A stretch of DNA of 64,000 bases, taken from NCBI RefSeq assembly GCF_000619945.1, contig NZ_JHVC01000019.1, positions 7,487-71,486 of the forward strand, written 5' to 3'. Made by a program: the position numbers and the translations under genes. Below are positions 17,408 through 26,169 of this stretch, piece by piece; positions within the stretch are counted from its first letter, which is position 1, and each line of letters starts with the position of its first letter. The DNA is from Clostridium lundense DSM 17049 (lineage in GTDB: Bacteria; Bacillota; Clostridia; Clostridiales; Clostridiaceae). The notes under the pieces are model-generated. The model worked only from the letters and a program-made list of their open reading frames with translations, did not search any database and was not told where the DNA came from.

Positions 17408-17872
17408 ATGGGAATTCAAAGTGTAAAAAAACAAATTCAGGAGGAAAATTTAAATTTAAAGATATTGGAGTTTGAAGAAAGCACTGCTACAGTAGACGAA
17501 GCAGCCAAAGCTGTTGGTGTAGAGCCAGGACAAATTGCAAAGACTTTAGCATTTAAGGTAAAAGAAGATGATATACTTATAGTTGTAAAAGGAGATTCTA
17601 AAATTGATAATAGAAAATTTAAAGATTATTTCAAGGCTAAGGCAAAGATGATGAGCGGAGAAGAAGTATTAGAAATTACAGGTCACCCAGTTGGAGGAGT
17701 GTGTCCTTTTGGATTAAAGAATTCCATTAATGTATATCTTGATAACTCATTAAGGGAATTTGAAACAGTGTATCCAGCGGCAGGAACTCCTAATTCAGCA
17801 GTGAAAGTTACTATAGAAGATTTACAGGAAATCACTAATGGGGTATGGGTAGATGTGTGTAAAGAATGTTGA
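17408..17872 (+). CDS. YbaK/EbsC-type aminoacyl-tRNA deacylase
   Basis: The 154-residue protein is a stand-alone YbaK/ProX-like editing domain. It has the family outline VDEAAKAVGVEPGQIAKTL near residues 25-45, the conserved lysine in FKVKEDDILIVVKGD, and GHPVGGVCPFG near residues 92-102. These enzymes hydrolyse mischarged tRNAs such as Cys- or Ala-tRNA(Pro). The ATG follows TTAGGAGG at a normal distance. Length matches the family. No gene context narrows the tRNA substrate. Confidence 0.88.
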   Translation: MGIQSVKKQIQEENLNLKILEFEESTATVDEAAKAVGVEPGQIAKTLAFKVKEDDILIVVKGDSKIDNRKFKDYFKAKAKMMSGEEVLEITGHPVGGVCPFGLKNSINVYLDNSLREFETVYPAAGTPNSAVKVTIEDLQEITNGVWVDVCKEC

Positions 17873-18037
17873 ATAAAGTAAAAATATTATGTTACAATAA
17901 ATTTTAAGTTATTTATTTTTAAATATATTGAAAATAAATTTTCATCTATTAAGCTATACTCTAGAAAAGATCACTGAACTTGTAATTTATGGCCAATTAT
18001 ATTAATATTTTATACATACAAAGAAAGGAAGTGAATA

Positions 18038-18078
18038 TTTAGTGGGGATGGATATTTGTAATAGGATTTCTCACTAAA
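18038..18078 (+). promoter_or_regulatory. Hairpin bracketing a short open frame before luxS
   Basis: TTTAGTG (18038-18044) is complementary to CACTAAA (18072-18078). The left arm holds the GTG and the right arm the TAA of an 11-codon frame. The luxS ATG, eight bases after that TAA, has no good ribosome site of its own, so the structure may couple luxS translation to the short frame. Confidence 0.4.
18042..18077 (+). CDS. Possible 11-residue leader peptide upstream of luxS
   Basis: GTG at 18042 opens a frame encoding MGMDICNRISH that ends at TAA 18077. AAAGGAAGTG (about 18024-18033) is a plausible ribosome site nine bases upstream, better than any site in front of luxS. The peptide has two sulfur amino-acid positions at its start region (Met, Cys). 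It could be a translational coupler or attenuation leader. Translation is not shown and the frame is short enough to arise by chance. Confidence 0.3.
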   Translation: MGMDICNRISH

Positions 18079-18085
18079 GTAAATT

Positions 18086-18544
18086 ATGAAAAAAGTAGAA
18101 AGTTTTGAATTAGATCATAGAAAAATAGTAGCACCATATATTAGAAAGTGTTGTACTCAAGTTGGAGAAAGAGGAGATAAAGTTTCCAAGTATGATTTAA
18201 GATTTACTCAACCTAATAAAGAATCTATACCTACAGGAGCATTACATGCTTTAGAGCATTTACTTGCAGGATTTTTAAGAGAATATATAGATGGAATAAT
18301 AGACCTATCACCTATGGGGTGTAGAACTGGTTTTTATTTAACAGTTTGGGGAGATAAGGATACAAGTGAGATTAAGGCAGGATTAGAAAATTCATTAAAA
18401 AAAGTATTAGAAGCTACAGAGGTACCAGCAGCAAACGATATTCAATGTGGTAACTATAGAGATTTATCTTTATTCGGAGCTAAGGAGTATGCAAAAATTG
18501 TACTAGAAAATGGTTTTAGCTTAAATATATATGGTAATAATTAA
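18086..18544 (+). CDS. luxS: S-ribosylhomocysteine lyase
   Basis: The 152-residue protein is full-length LuxS. Metal ligands are H54 and H58 in HALEH and C121 in IQCGNYRDL. The proposed catalytic cysteine is C79 in PMGCRTG. It splits S-ribosylhomocysteine into homocysteine and DPD, the precursor of autoinducer-2. Its stop codon overlaps the next start (TAATG). The following two genes rebuild methionine from homocysteine, so its role here is likely methyl-cycle recycling, with signalling possible. The ATG has a weak ribosome site; see the short frame upstream. Confidence 0.95.
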   Translation: MKKVESFELDHRKIVAPYIRKCCTQVGERGDKVSKYDLRFTQPNKESIPTGALHALEHLLAGFLREYIDGIIDLSPMGCRTGFYLTVWGDKDTSEIKAGLENSLKKVLEATEVPAANDIQCGNYRDLSLFGAKEYAKIVLENGFSLNIYGNN

Positions 18545-19224
18545 TGCATCAATGCAATCTTAAAATATCTAGGGAAGAAGTATTAAGATATTTAGGAGTT
18601 AAGAGTAGTTTGGAAGAAAATGTTAATAATTTAATAGATGAAACTATAGAAGAAATAAAAAAAATAATTAGGCTTAATTTTACATGGAAAGTTTTTTTAC
18701 TACAGGTAAGAGAAAACAAAATAATATTACAAAATTGTAAATTAGAACTTTGTGGTAAAAGCATAAATAACCATTTAAAGTACTGTGATAAATGTGTATT
18801 ATTTGCAGCAACTTTAGGTAGTGAAGTGGATAGAAAAATAAATTATTATGAAAAATCTAATATGACAAAAGCTTTAATATTTGATGCTTGTGCCACTGCT
18901 GCTATAGAAGAAGCCTGTGATTTTGTAGAAGAAGAAATTAGAAAGACTGCCTTAAAAGATGATAAAGAAATAACTTGGAGATTTAGTCCAGGCTATGGAG
19001 ATTTAAGGTTAGATATACAAAAGGAGTTTTTACAATTATTAGATGCATATAAAAAATTGGGGCTTACAGTATCTTCACACAGCATTTTAATACCAAGGAA
19101 ATCTGTAACAGCTATTATAGGATTTATGCCTAAAGATAAAAAAATAGAAAAAAAGAGTTGCATAAATTGTAATAAATATGATAGCTGCGGATTTAGAAAG
19201 ATAGGTGGAATTTGTGAATATTAA
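18544..19224 (+). CDS. Stand-alone cobalamin-dependent methionine synthase activation domain
   Basis: The 226-residue protein corresponds to the AdoMet-binding reactivation module that is the C-terminal part of MetH in many bacteria. A conserved segment WRFSPGYGDLRLDIQKEF lies near residues 140-157, and a SSHSILIPRKSVTAIIGF segment follows. A cysteine cluster (CINCNKYDSCGFRKIGGIC) is at the C-terminus, as in free-standing versions. It would help reductively methylate oxidised cobalamin on the MetH encoded next. Start and stop overlap luxS (one base) and metH (11 bases), so all three are coupled. Confidence 0.88.
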   Translation: MHQCNLKISREEVLRYLGVKSSLEENVNNLIDETIEEIKKIIRLNFTWKVFLLQVRENKIILQNCKLELCGKSINNHLKYCDKCVLFAATLGSEVDRKINYYEKSNMTKALIFDACATAAIEEACDFVEEEIRKTALKDDKEITWRFSPGYGDLRLDIQKEFLQLLDAYKKLGLTVSSHSILIPRKSVTAIIGFMPKDKKIEKKSCINCNKYDSCGFRKIGGICEY

Positions 19225-21589
19225 GGAATTAATAGGAAATAAAATGCTTGTTTTTGATGGGGCCATGGGTACAATGCTTCAAAAGGTGGGACTTAAAGCT
19301 GGAGAGGCACCTGAGTTATTAAATATTAAAGCTAGAAATAAAATAATAGATATACATAAAAAATACATAGAGGCAGGAGCTAATATAATAACAACTAATA
19401 CCTTTGGAGCAAATGAGCTTAAATTAAAGGATACTGTATATGCTCCTGAAGAAATAATAAAAGCTGCTGTAGAAAATGCTAAAATAGCTGTACAGGGGAG
19501 AAATGTTTTTATTGCATTAGATATTGGACCCATAGGTGAATTATTAGAGCCTATGGGATCACTAGCTTTTGAGGAAGCCTACGAAATTTTTAAAAGGCAG
19601 GTAATTCAGGGAGTAAAATGTGGAGTAGATTTAATTTTAATAGAAACTATGACAGATTTATATGAAGCAAAAGCGGCTGTATTGGCTGCTAAGGAAAATT
19701 CAAATCTACCAGTGTGCTGTACTATGAGCTTTCAGCAGGATAGAAGAACTTTCACTGGATGTACAGCCTTATCTATGGTAATGACATTGCAAGGCTTGGG
19801 AGTAGATGCATTAGGAGCAAATTGTTCTTTAGGTCCAATAGAACTAGAGTCAATAGTAAATGAAATATTAGAGTATGCTACTATACCTGTTATGGTTCAA
19901 CCTAATGCAGGTTTGCCACAGGTAGTAAGTGGGGAAACCGAGTATAAAATAACTCCTGAAGAATTTGCTAAAGTAGCAAAGAAAATGGTAGAAAGCGGAG
20001 TAAGTATATTTGGTGGATGTTGTGGTACTGATGATAATTTTATTAGAGAGGTTGTTAAAGCTTTAGAAAATATTGAATTAAATAAGCTAAATAATAAACC
20101 TATATGTGGAGCATGTACTCCATCGAAGGCAGTTATTATAGATGGGGTTAGGGTTATAGGGGAAAGAATAAATCCTACGGGAAAAAAATTATTTAAAGAT
20201 GCATTAAGAAATAATGATATGGATTATATTTTTAAGGAAGCCATAGATCAGGTAGAAGCAGGAGCAGATATTTTAGATATAAATGTAGGACTTCCAGAAA
20301 TAAATGAAGAGAAAGTATTAGGTGAAGTTGTGAAAAATCTTCAAGGCATTATAGATATTCCTCTTCAAATAGATTCTAATAATGCTAAGGCTATAGAAAA
20401 AGCATTAAGAATATATAATGGAAGGGCTATAGTAAATTCTGTTACTGGAGAAAATAAATCTTTGGATACCATACTTCCCTTAGTGAAAAAGTATGGAGCT
20501 TTAGTTATGGGACTTACGTTAGATGAAAATGGAATACCTTCTAAAGCTGAAGATAGATACAAGGTAGCTTTAAAAATAGTAAATAAAGCTTTGAAATATG
20601 GTATACCAAAAGAAAATATAATAATTGATTGCTTAACTTTAACAGCTTCAGCTCAGCAAGAAGATTTGATGGAAACTTTAAAGGCTTTGGCTATGGTGAA
20701 GGAAAAGTTAAAGGTGAAAACTACTCTGGGAGTATCTAATGTATCTTTTGGATTACCAAATAGAGAATTATTAAATAGAACTTTTTTAACTATGGCATTA
20801 GGAAGTGGTTTAGATTTACCTATAATAAACCCTTTAGATAAAGCTATTATGGATGCTATAAATGGATTTAAAGTGCTAAATAATGAGGATAGGGATGCAA
20901 AAGAATATATAAAAATTTATGGTGATAAAAAAGAAGAGAATACAAAATTTAAGGAAAATAAACATATAAATTTGAAGGAAGCGGTTATAAAAGGATTAAA
21001 GAAAGAAGTTGCTAATATAACAAGAAAACTTTTAGAAGAGAAAAATGAAATGGAAATAATGGATGAAGATTTGATTCCAGCCTTAGATATAGTTGGAGAG
21101 AAATATGAAAAAGGGATAATATTTTTACCTCAACTTATGCAGTCAGCAGAAACAGTGAAAGTAGCTTTTGAAATTATAAAAGAAAGTGTAATCCTGCAAA
21201 ATAAAAAAACAATAGATAAAGGTAAAATACTTATTGCTACGGTTAAAGGTGATATCCATGATATAGGGAAAAATATAGTTAAAACTTTACTTCAAAACTA
21301 TGGATTTAATGTAATTGATTTAGGTAAAGATGTTCCAAAAGAAAAAATAGTTGAAGAAGTAAAAAGAAATGATATAAAATTAGTAGGACTTAGTGCATTG
21401 ATGACTACTACTGTTAAAAGCATGGAAGAAACAATAAAAGCTTTAAGAGAGAATAATCTAGCTTGTAATGTTATGGTAGGAGGAGCAGTTTTAAATGAAG
21501 AATATGCAGCTATGATAAAAGCTGATTTTTTTGCTAAGGATGCTAAAGAGTCTGTAGAGATTGCAAGGAAAGTTTTTTTTATTAAGTAG
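19214..21589 (+). CDS. metH: Cobalamin-dependent methionine synthase lacking the activation domain
   Basis: The 791-residue enzyme has three modules. The homocysteine methyltransferase domain (about 1-290) carries FDGAMGTMLQ and the zinc-ligand GGCCGT. The pterin-binding domain (about 310-560) has GERINPTGKK. The cobalamin domain (about 590-790) has DIHDIGKN with the cobalt-ligand histidine. The usual fourth, AdoMet-binding module is absent and is encoded just upstream. I prefer GTG 19214, five bases after AGGTGG, over GTG 19205, which lies within that site. It methylates homocysteine from methyltetrahydrofolate. Confidence 0.93.
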   Translation: MNIKELIGNKMLVFDGAMGTMLQKVGLKAGEAPELLNIKARNKIIDIHKKYIEAGANIITTNTFGANELKLKDTVYAPEEIIKAAVENAKIAVQGRNVFIALDIGPIGELLEPMGSLAFEEAYEIFKRQVIQGVKCGVDLILIETMTDLYEAKAAVLAAKENSNLPVCCTMSFQQDRRTFTGCTALSMVMTLQGLGVDALGANCSLGPIELESIVNEILEYATIPVMVQPNAGLPQVVSGETEYKITPEEFAKVAKKMVESGVSIFGGCCGTDDNFIREVVKALENIELNKLNNKPICGACTPSKAVIIDGVRVIGERINPTGKKLFKDALRNNDMDYIFKEAIDQVEAGADILDINVGLPEINEEKVLGEVVKNLQGIIDIPLQIDSNNAKAIEKALRIYNGRAIVNSVTGENKSLDTILPLVKKYGALVMGLTLDENGIPSKAEDRYKVALKIVNKALKYGIPKENIIIDCLTLTASAQQEDLMETLKALAMVKEKLKVKTTLGVSNVSFGLPNRELLNRTFLTMALGSGLDLPIINPLDKAIMDAINGFKVLNNEDRDAKEYIKIYGDKKEENTKFKENKHINLKEAVIKGLKKEVANITRKLLEEKNEMEIMDEDLIPALDIVGEKYEKGIIFLPQLMQSAETVKVAFEIIKESVILQNKKTIDKGKILIATVKGDIHDIGKNIVKTLLQNYGFNVIDLGKDVPKEKIVEEVKRNDIKLVGLSALMTTTVKSMEETIKALRENNLACNVMVGGAVLNEEYAAMIKADFFAKDAKESVEIARKVFFIK

Positions 21590-21599
21590 GAGGTTATAT

Positions 21600-21881
21600 A
21601 TGAATTTTGAGGGAATTATTATTGGAATGGTGTCATTTTTTATAATTGGAGTTTTTCATCCTATAGTAATTAAATCTGAATATTATTTCAGTAAAAAAGT
21701 TTGGCCTATATTTTTGGTTTTAGGTATAATATTTATTTCATTTTCATTGTTTTCTTATGACAGAATGCTAAGTGCTATTTTAGGAGTTACAGGATTCTCT
21801 TGCCTTTGGAGCATACATGAAATAATTGAACAAGAAGAAAGAGTGAAGAAGGGATGGTTTCCTAAAAATCCTAAAAAATAG
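21600..21881 (+). CDS. DUF4491 small membrane protein
   Basis: The 93-residue protein has three predicted membrane helices and a short charged tail ending in WFPKNPKK. It matches the outline of DUF4491, an uncharacterised family. ATG 21600 follows TAGGAGG; an upstream in-frame codon at 21561 would sit inside metH. The gene begins ten bases after the metH stop, so it is probably the last gene of that operon. A strong terminator follows. No function is known to me. Confidence 0.75.
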   Translation: MNFEGIIIGMVSFFIIGVFHPIVIKSEYYFSKKVWPIFLVLGIIFISFSLFSYDRMLSAILGVTGFSCLWSIHEIIEQEERVKKGWFPKNPKK

Positions 21882-21896
21882 CTGTAAATTATGGAT

Positions 21897-21946
21897 AAAG
21901 GCATAAGGGTTTAGAAGTTTATATATCTAAAACCATATGCCTTTTT
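21897..21946 (+). terminator. Terminator of the luxS-metH operon
   Basis: AAAGGCATA and TTTTAG pair, with a bulge, with CTAAAA and TATGCCTTT across an AT loop. T5 follows at 21942-21946. Confidence 0.8.
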
Positions 21947-21972
21947 ACATGGTTATTTTAATTTGCAAGAAA

Positions 21973-22255
21973 TTATGCAAGAAAAACACATGTATTCTAT
22001 AGGTATACATATGGCTAATTACAATCTAACTTTCATTTAAATATGGATTAAATATTTCATAATAAGTGGTTTATGAAATTAAATTAGCCTTTGTCTAGAA
22101 TGTAATTGTTTTCTGTACAAAAAAATAGTAGTATTATTGCTTTTTTAAATAATTCCTTAATGAAATATAGTTTCTTATGCAAAAATCAGGTATAGATTTT
22201 AAGGTGCAAAACTTGCATAATAATTGATAAAATAATCAAATGACTATTTATGCAA
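21973..22255. repeat. Four TTATGCAA motifs in the long gap before the amino-acid transporter
   Basis: TTATGCAA occurs at 21973-21980, 22175-22182 and 22248-22255, and inverted as TTGCATAA at 22213-22220. By base composition such an 8-mer would seldom occur even once in this interval. The last three are 35-38 bases apart and lie 60-140 bases upstream of the leader promoter. They may be binding sites of an unknown regulator. I see no gene in 21947-22312. Confidence 0.4.
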
Positions 22256-22312
22256 AAATAATACTGCAATTATTAAGTCAATAATTTAAATTATAAAACT
22301 TAAAAAAACCTG

Positions 22313-22365
22313 TTGACCTTTGATATTTAGTGTGATAAAGTATAAATAATAATTTTGCCGGCAAA
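22313..22365 (+). promoter_or_regulatory. Promoter of the liv T-box leader with a downstream palindrome
   Basis: TTGACC (22313-22318) and TAAAGT (22336-22341) are 17 bases apart. TTTGCCGGCAAA (22354-22365), a perfect palindrome and unusually GC-rich for this region, lies at about +6 from the expected start of transcription, where a repressor could block it. Confidence 0.45.
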
Positions 22366-22419
22366 TAAAAAACATGAATAAATTATCAATAATTTGAATA
22401 AATATAACTAAATTAATTT

Positions 22420-22690
22420 ATTTAACGATAATGATGGAGATAAAAATATCAGTAAATTAGTCAAAGAGAGTTGGGGACGGTGAGAGCCCAGCACTAATTG
22501 ATATATAATGCTCACTCCTGAATTGTATAGCTGAAATAGCAGTAGGTTATTACCGTTTTGCATACGTTATAATGCAAGGTTATTATATAGTAACCTAGAT
22601 TAAGGTTGTAATTGTGAAATTACAGCGAATTAGAGTGGTACAGCGAAAGGACGCCTCTATATGCAAAATATGCATATAGAGGCTTTTTTT
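22420..22690 (+). promoter_or_regulatory. T-box leader with terminator, upstream of the branched-chain amino acid transporter
   Basis: The leader holds a stem I region, the T-box sequence GAGTGGTACAGCG (about 22633-22645), and an intrinsic terminator: GCCTCTATATGCA (22653-22665) pairs exactly with TGCATATAGAGGC (22671-22683), then T7. T-box RNAs read uncharged tRNA and allow readthrough under amino-acid shortage. The specifier is probably in CCTGAATTGTAT near 22519, as ATT (Ile) or TTG (Leu); I cannot decide without folding. About 385 bases separate it from the first gene; 22691-22975 shows nothing clear. Confidence 0.85.
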
Positions 22691-23075
22691 ATAGCTAATA
22701 GTGAAGAAAAAGAGTAGAGGATGTTTTCTTTCTTCCGTATTTTTTATAGAAAAGCTTGGATTAAAGCTTAAACCTTAAGATAATTTAAAATATGTTAGTC
22801 AGAACATTTTTTTAATTCGGAATCTTCTGAAATAAAAATAAAGAAAAACTAACTACAGTTATTTATTTTAGGCTTTCTATAGAGCAGGGAATAAAAATTT
22901 TCTTAATCTGTAATTATTCACTATAAACTAAAGGAAGTGCTTTGAACTTTATGGTTAGAAACTATATTAAAAGGGGGTGGTTTTGTTGGGGCTAATTACT
23001 AGCTCAGATGAGGATGGTGTGATTATTATTTCAAAATTAAAGAAGATATTTCGTGTAAAAGAAGGGGGAAAAATT

Positions 23076-24254
23076 ATGAATAAAAAATTATCAGTATTTA
23101 TGGCTTTGTTAATGACAGCATCCTTATTTGCAGGATGTGGTAAAGGTGGGGCGAACAATAAAGACGCTGGAAGTAAAGGTGATACTATAAAAATAGGATT
23201 AGATTATGAGCTTTCAAATGATGTTGCAACTTATGGACAAAGCTTAGTTACAGGAATAGAACTTGCATTTAAAGAAATAAATGATGCAGGTGGAGTTTTA
23301 GGGAAAAAAGTTGAACTTGTAAAGACAGATAATAAATCAGATACAGCGGAAGCGGCAAATGTAGCTTCTAAACTTGCAACTAGAGATAAAGTTGTAGCAA
23401 TACTTGGGCCTGCAACATCAGGTAATGTAAAGGCGGCAATTCCACAGGCCACACAAAACAAAGTCCCATTAATTTCAGCATCATCTACAGCAGATGATGT
23501 TACAGTAGACAGTCATGGTAAAGTAAGGGATTACATTTTTAAAACTTGTTTTAGTGATTCTTTCCAAGGAGTAATACTCGCAAATTTTGCAGTACAGGAT
23601 TTGAAATCAAAAAATGCTGCAGTGTTGATAGATACAACAAGTGATTATAGTAAAGGTCTTTCAAAAAGCTTCAAGGAAACCTATAGTAAGTTAGGAGGGA
23701 AAGTAGTAACAGAGCAGGCTTATCAAGCTAAAGATAAAGATTTTAAGGCAGTTTTAACTAATATTAAAAATGCTAAACCTGATCTACTTTACTTACCAGG
23801 ATACTATGAAGAGGTTGGGTTAATAGTTAAACAAGCAAGAGAATTAGGACTTAATGTACCTATTTTAGGTGGGGATGGTTATGATTCACCTAAGTTAACT
23901 GAACTTGCTGGAAAAGAAGCATTAAATAAAGTTTACTATACAAATCACTATTCTTCAAAGGATACTAGCGCTGAAGTTGTAAAATTTAGAGATACATTTA
24001 AAAAGCAATTCAATAAAGAACCAGATGCATTTAATGCTTTAGGATATGATCTTGCATATTTTGTTGCTGATGCATTAAAAAGAGCTGGGGAGCCAAATCG
24101 TGAAAAAGTAAAAGAAGCTCTTGCTAGTACAAAAGGGTTTAAAGGAATAACTGGTGAATTATCAATAGATAAAAATCATAATCCGGTAAAATCAATAACA
24201 ATATTAGAAGTTAAAAATGGAGAGCCAACATTCCTAAAGAAACAGCAGCCTTAG
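23076..24254 (+). CDS. Branched-chain amino acid ABC transporter substrate-binding lipoprotein
   Basis: The 392-residue protein is of the LivJ/LivK/BraC type. It begins MNKKLSVFMALLMTASLFAGC, where LFAGC is a lipobox; the mature protein would be lipid-anchored on the outer face. A periplasmic-binding fold of two lobes follows, starting with IKIGLDYELSND. I chose ATG 23076 after GAAGGGGG because it puts the signal sequence at the N-terminus. The frame is open upstream to 22977, behind another good ribosome site, but this would bury the signal peptide. It captures leucine, isoleucine or valine for the transporter encoded next. Confidence 0.92.
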   Translation: MNKKLSVFMALLMTASLFAGCGKGGANNKDAGSKGDTIKIGLDYELSNDVATYGQSLVTGIELAFKEINDAGGVLGKKVELVKTDNKSDTAEAANVASKLATRDKVVAILGPATSGNVKAAIPQATQNKVPLISASSTADDVTVDSHGKVRDYIFKTCFSDSFQGVILANFAVQDLKSKNAAVLIDTTSDYSKGLSKSFKETYSKLGGKVVTEQAYQAKDKDFKAVLTNIKNAKPDLLYLPGYYEEVGLIVKQARELGLNVPILGGDGYDSPKLTELAGKEALNKVYYTNHYSSKDTSAEVVKFRDTFKKQFNKEPDAFNALGYDLAYFVADALKRAGEPNREKVKEALASTKGFKGITGELSIDKNHNPVKSITILEVKNGEPTFLKKQQP

Positions 24255-24318
24255 TTAATGTAAAAATGGAGGGGATTTTCCCCCTCCTATAATATTAAGT
24301 ATGATAGGAAGTGATTAA

Positions 24319-25203
24319 ATGGATAAATTTTTACAGCAATTGTTTAATGGTGTTTCATTAGGAAGTATTTATGCTCTTATAGCACTTGGATATACTATGG
24401 TTTATGGAATAATTAATTTAATAAATTTTGCTCATGGTGATATATACATGTTGGGTGCATTTATAGGTTTTGCCATGACTGCACTATTTCATATAAGTTT
24501 TATACCTGCACTTATTATTTCTATGGTGGGTTGTTCTTTGATAGGCGTAATTATAGAAAAAGTAGCTTATAAACCTATAAGAAATTCTACTAGAATAGCA
24601 GCTCTTATAACAGCTATAAGTGTTTCGTTGTTTTTGGAATATGGGACTATGTATTTTGTTTCACCACAAACAAGAACTTTTCCGGAGGTGTTAAAGGGTA
24701 AACAAATTAGTTTATTTTCAGGAAAAGTACTTATAAATACAAAGGATGTTTATATTATTGTAATAACTGTGTTATTGATGCTTTTACTTCAATATATAAT
24801 TTACAAAACTAAAGTTGGAAAAGCAATGAGAGCAGTATCTATAGATAGAGAAGCAGCGCAGCTTATGGGCATTAATGTGGATAGTACTATATCCTATACC
24901 TTTGCCATAGGTTCAGCTCTTGCAGGGGCAGCAGGAGTTTTAGTTGGAGTATACTACAATTCAATTGATCCTCTTATGGGGGTTTTACCTGGATTGAAAG
25001 CCTTTGTGGCAGCAGTTATAGGAGGAATTGGAATAATACCAGGTGCTATGTTTGGTGGAGTATTTTTAGGACTCACAGAAACTATGGTTAGTTCTTATGG
25101 AAACTCACTATACAAAGATGCAGTTGCTTTTGCAATACTAATTGTAATACTTATAATCAAGCCTAATGGGCTATTAGGTAAAAATGTAAAGGAAAAGGTA
25201 TAA
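24319..25203 (+). CDS. livH: Branched-chain amino acid ABC transporter permease LivH
   Basis: The 294-residue membrane protein has about eight helices and the LivH outline: LFNGVSLGSIYALIALGYTM at the start and a C-terminal GGIGIIPGAMFGGVFLGL, the coupling region for the ATPases. It forms the pore together with LivM. It lies 64 bases after the binding protein, with GATAGGAAGTG as ribosome region. Expression is expected to follow the T-box leader upstream. Confidence 0.92.
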   Translation: MDKFLQQLFNGVSLGSIYALIALGYTMVYGIINLINFAHGDIYMLGAFIGFAMTALFHISFIPALIISMVGCSLIGVIIEKVAYKPIRNSTRIAALITAISVSLFLEYGTMYFVSPQTRTFPEVLKGKQISLFSGKVLINTKDVYIIVITVLLMLLLQYIIYKTKVGKAMRAVSIDREAAQLMGINVDSTISYTFAIGSALAGAAGVLVGVYYNSIDPLMGVLPGLKAFVAAVIGGIGIIPGAMFGGVFLGLTETMVSSYGNSLYKDAVAFAILIVILIIKPNGLLGKNVKEKV

Positions 25204-25215
25204 GGGGGAGATAGT

Positions 25216-26169
25216 TTGAAATGGTTAAATAAAAAAAATATTGCGTGTTTTATAGCTATAATTGCAGTTTATGTACTATCTCAATGGTTAATAAGCGGGG
25301 GCTATATTGACTCATATATATTACTTAATATAGTGTTAATCGGAATAAACATTATTTTGGCTGTAAGTTTAAACTTAATAACAGGATTTACGGGACAATT
25401 TTCATTAGGGCATGCTGCTTTTATGGCAGTTGGAGCTTATGTATCAGCTATTGTGACTGTAAAATTTAATTATCCCTTTACAATAGCAGTAATATTAGCA
25501 GCTGTAGCAGCAGCTTTTGTTGGATTAATAATTGGCATACCTACATTAAGACTAAAAGGAGATTATCTTGCTATTGCTACTTTAGGTTTTAGTGAAATAA
25601 TTAGAATACTTCTTTTAAATATTGACTATGTTGGTGGAGCTAGCGGATTTAATGATATTCCTCAATATACTACTTGGACATGGATATATTTTGGAGTAAT
25701 TGGTACTATAATTTTAATTAAAAATTTTATAAATTCTTATGCAGGAAGAGCATGTATTGCTATAAGGGAAGATGAAATAGCAGCAGAGGCTATGGGAATA
25801 AATACTACATTATATAAGGTGCTTTCTTTTGTTATAGGAGCATTCTTTGCAGGGGTTGCAGGAGCACTATATGCTAATTACTTCTATTTTATAAAGCCTA
25901 GTAACTTTGGGTTTATGAGATCTATAGATATTTTAGTAATAGTTGTTTTTGGAGGTATGGGAAGTATTGCCGGATCTGTAGTGGGGGCTATAGCTCTTTC
26001 AATAATATCTTTATTCCTTCAAAATATACCTGAACTAAGAATGGTAATATATGCAGTTATACTTTTCTTAATTATGGTGTACAGACCAGAAGGAATTTTA
26101 GGAAAGGTTGAGGGCAAGAAAAATTTATTTAAGAAAGGAGGAAAATTAAATGGCAGTGTTAACAATTAA
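25216..26169 (+). CDS. livM: Branched-chain amino acid ABC transporter permease LivM
   Basis: The 317-residue membrane protein has the LivM signature regions NLITGFTGQFSLGHAAFMAVGA and GGMGSIAGSVVGA. It uses TTG 25216 after GGGGGAGA, 12 bases past livH. Its 3' end overlaps livG by 20 bases, so the ATPase is translationally coupled. It is the second pore subunit of the transporter. Confidence 0.92.
   Translation: MKWLNKKNIACFIAIIAVYVLSQWLISGGYIDSYILLNIVLIGINIILAVSLNLITGFTGQFSLGHAAFMAVGAYVSAIVTVKFNYPFTIAVILAAVAAAFVGLIIGIPTLRLKGDYLAIATLGFSEIIRILLLNIDYVGGASGFNDIPQYTTWTWIYFGVIGTIILIKNFINSYAGRACIAIREDEIAAEAMGINTTLYKVLSFVIGAFFAGVAGALYANYFYFIKPSNFGFMRSIDILVIVVFGGMGSIAGSVVGAIALSIISLFLQNIPELRMVIYAVILFLIMVYRPEGILGKVEGKKNLFKKGGKLNGSVNN

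Noticed and set aside
17873..18085. S-box (SAM) riboswitch before luxS
   Set aside because: The interval is too short and lacks S-box core sequences and a terminator; only a short hairpin with a mini-frame is present.
22977..23075. N-terminal extension of the branched-chain amino acid binding protein
   Set aside because: The frame is open and has a ribosome site, but it would place the lipoprotein signal about 30 residues inside the protein; the internal ATG has its own good site.
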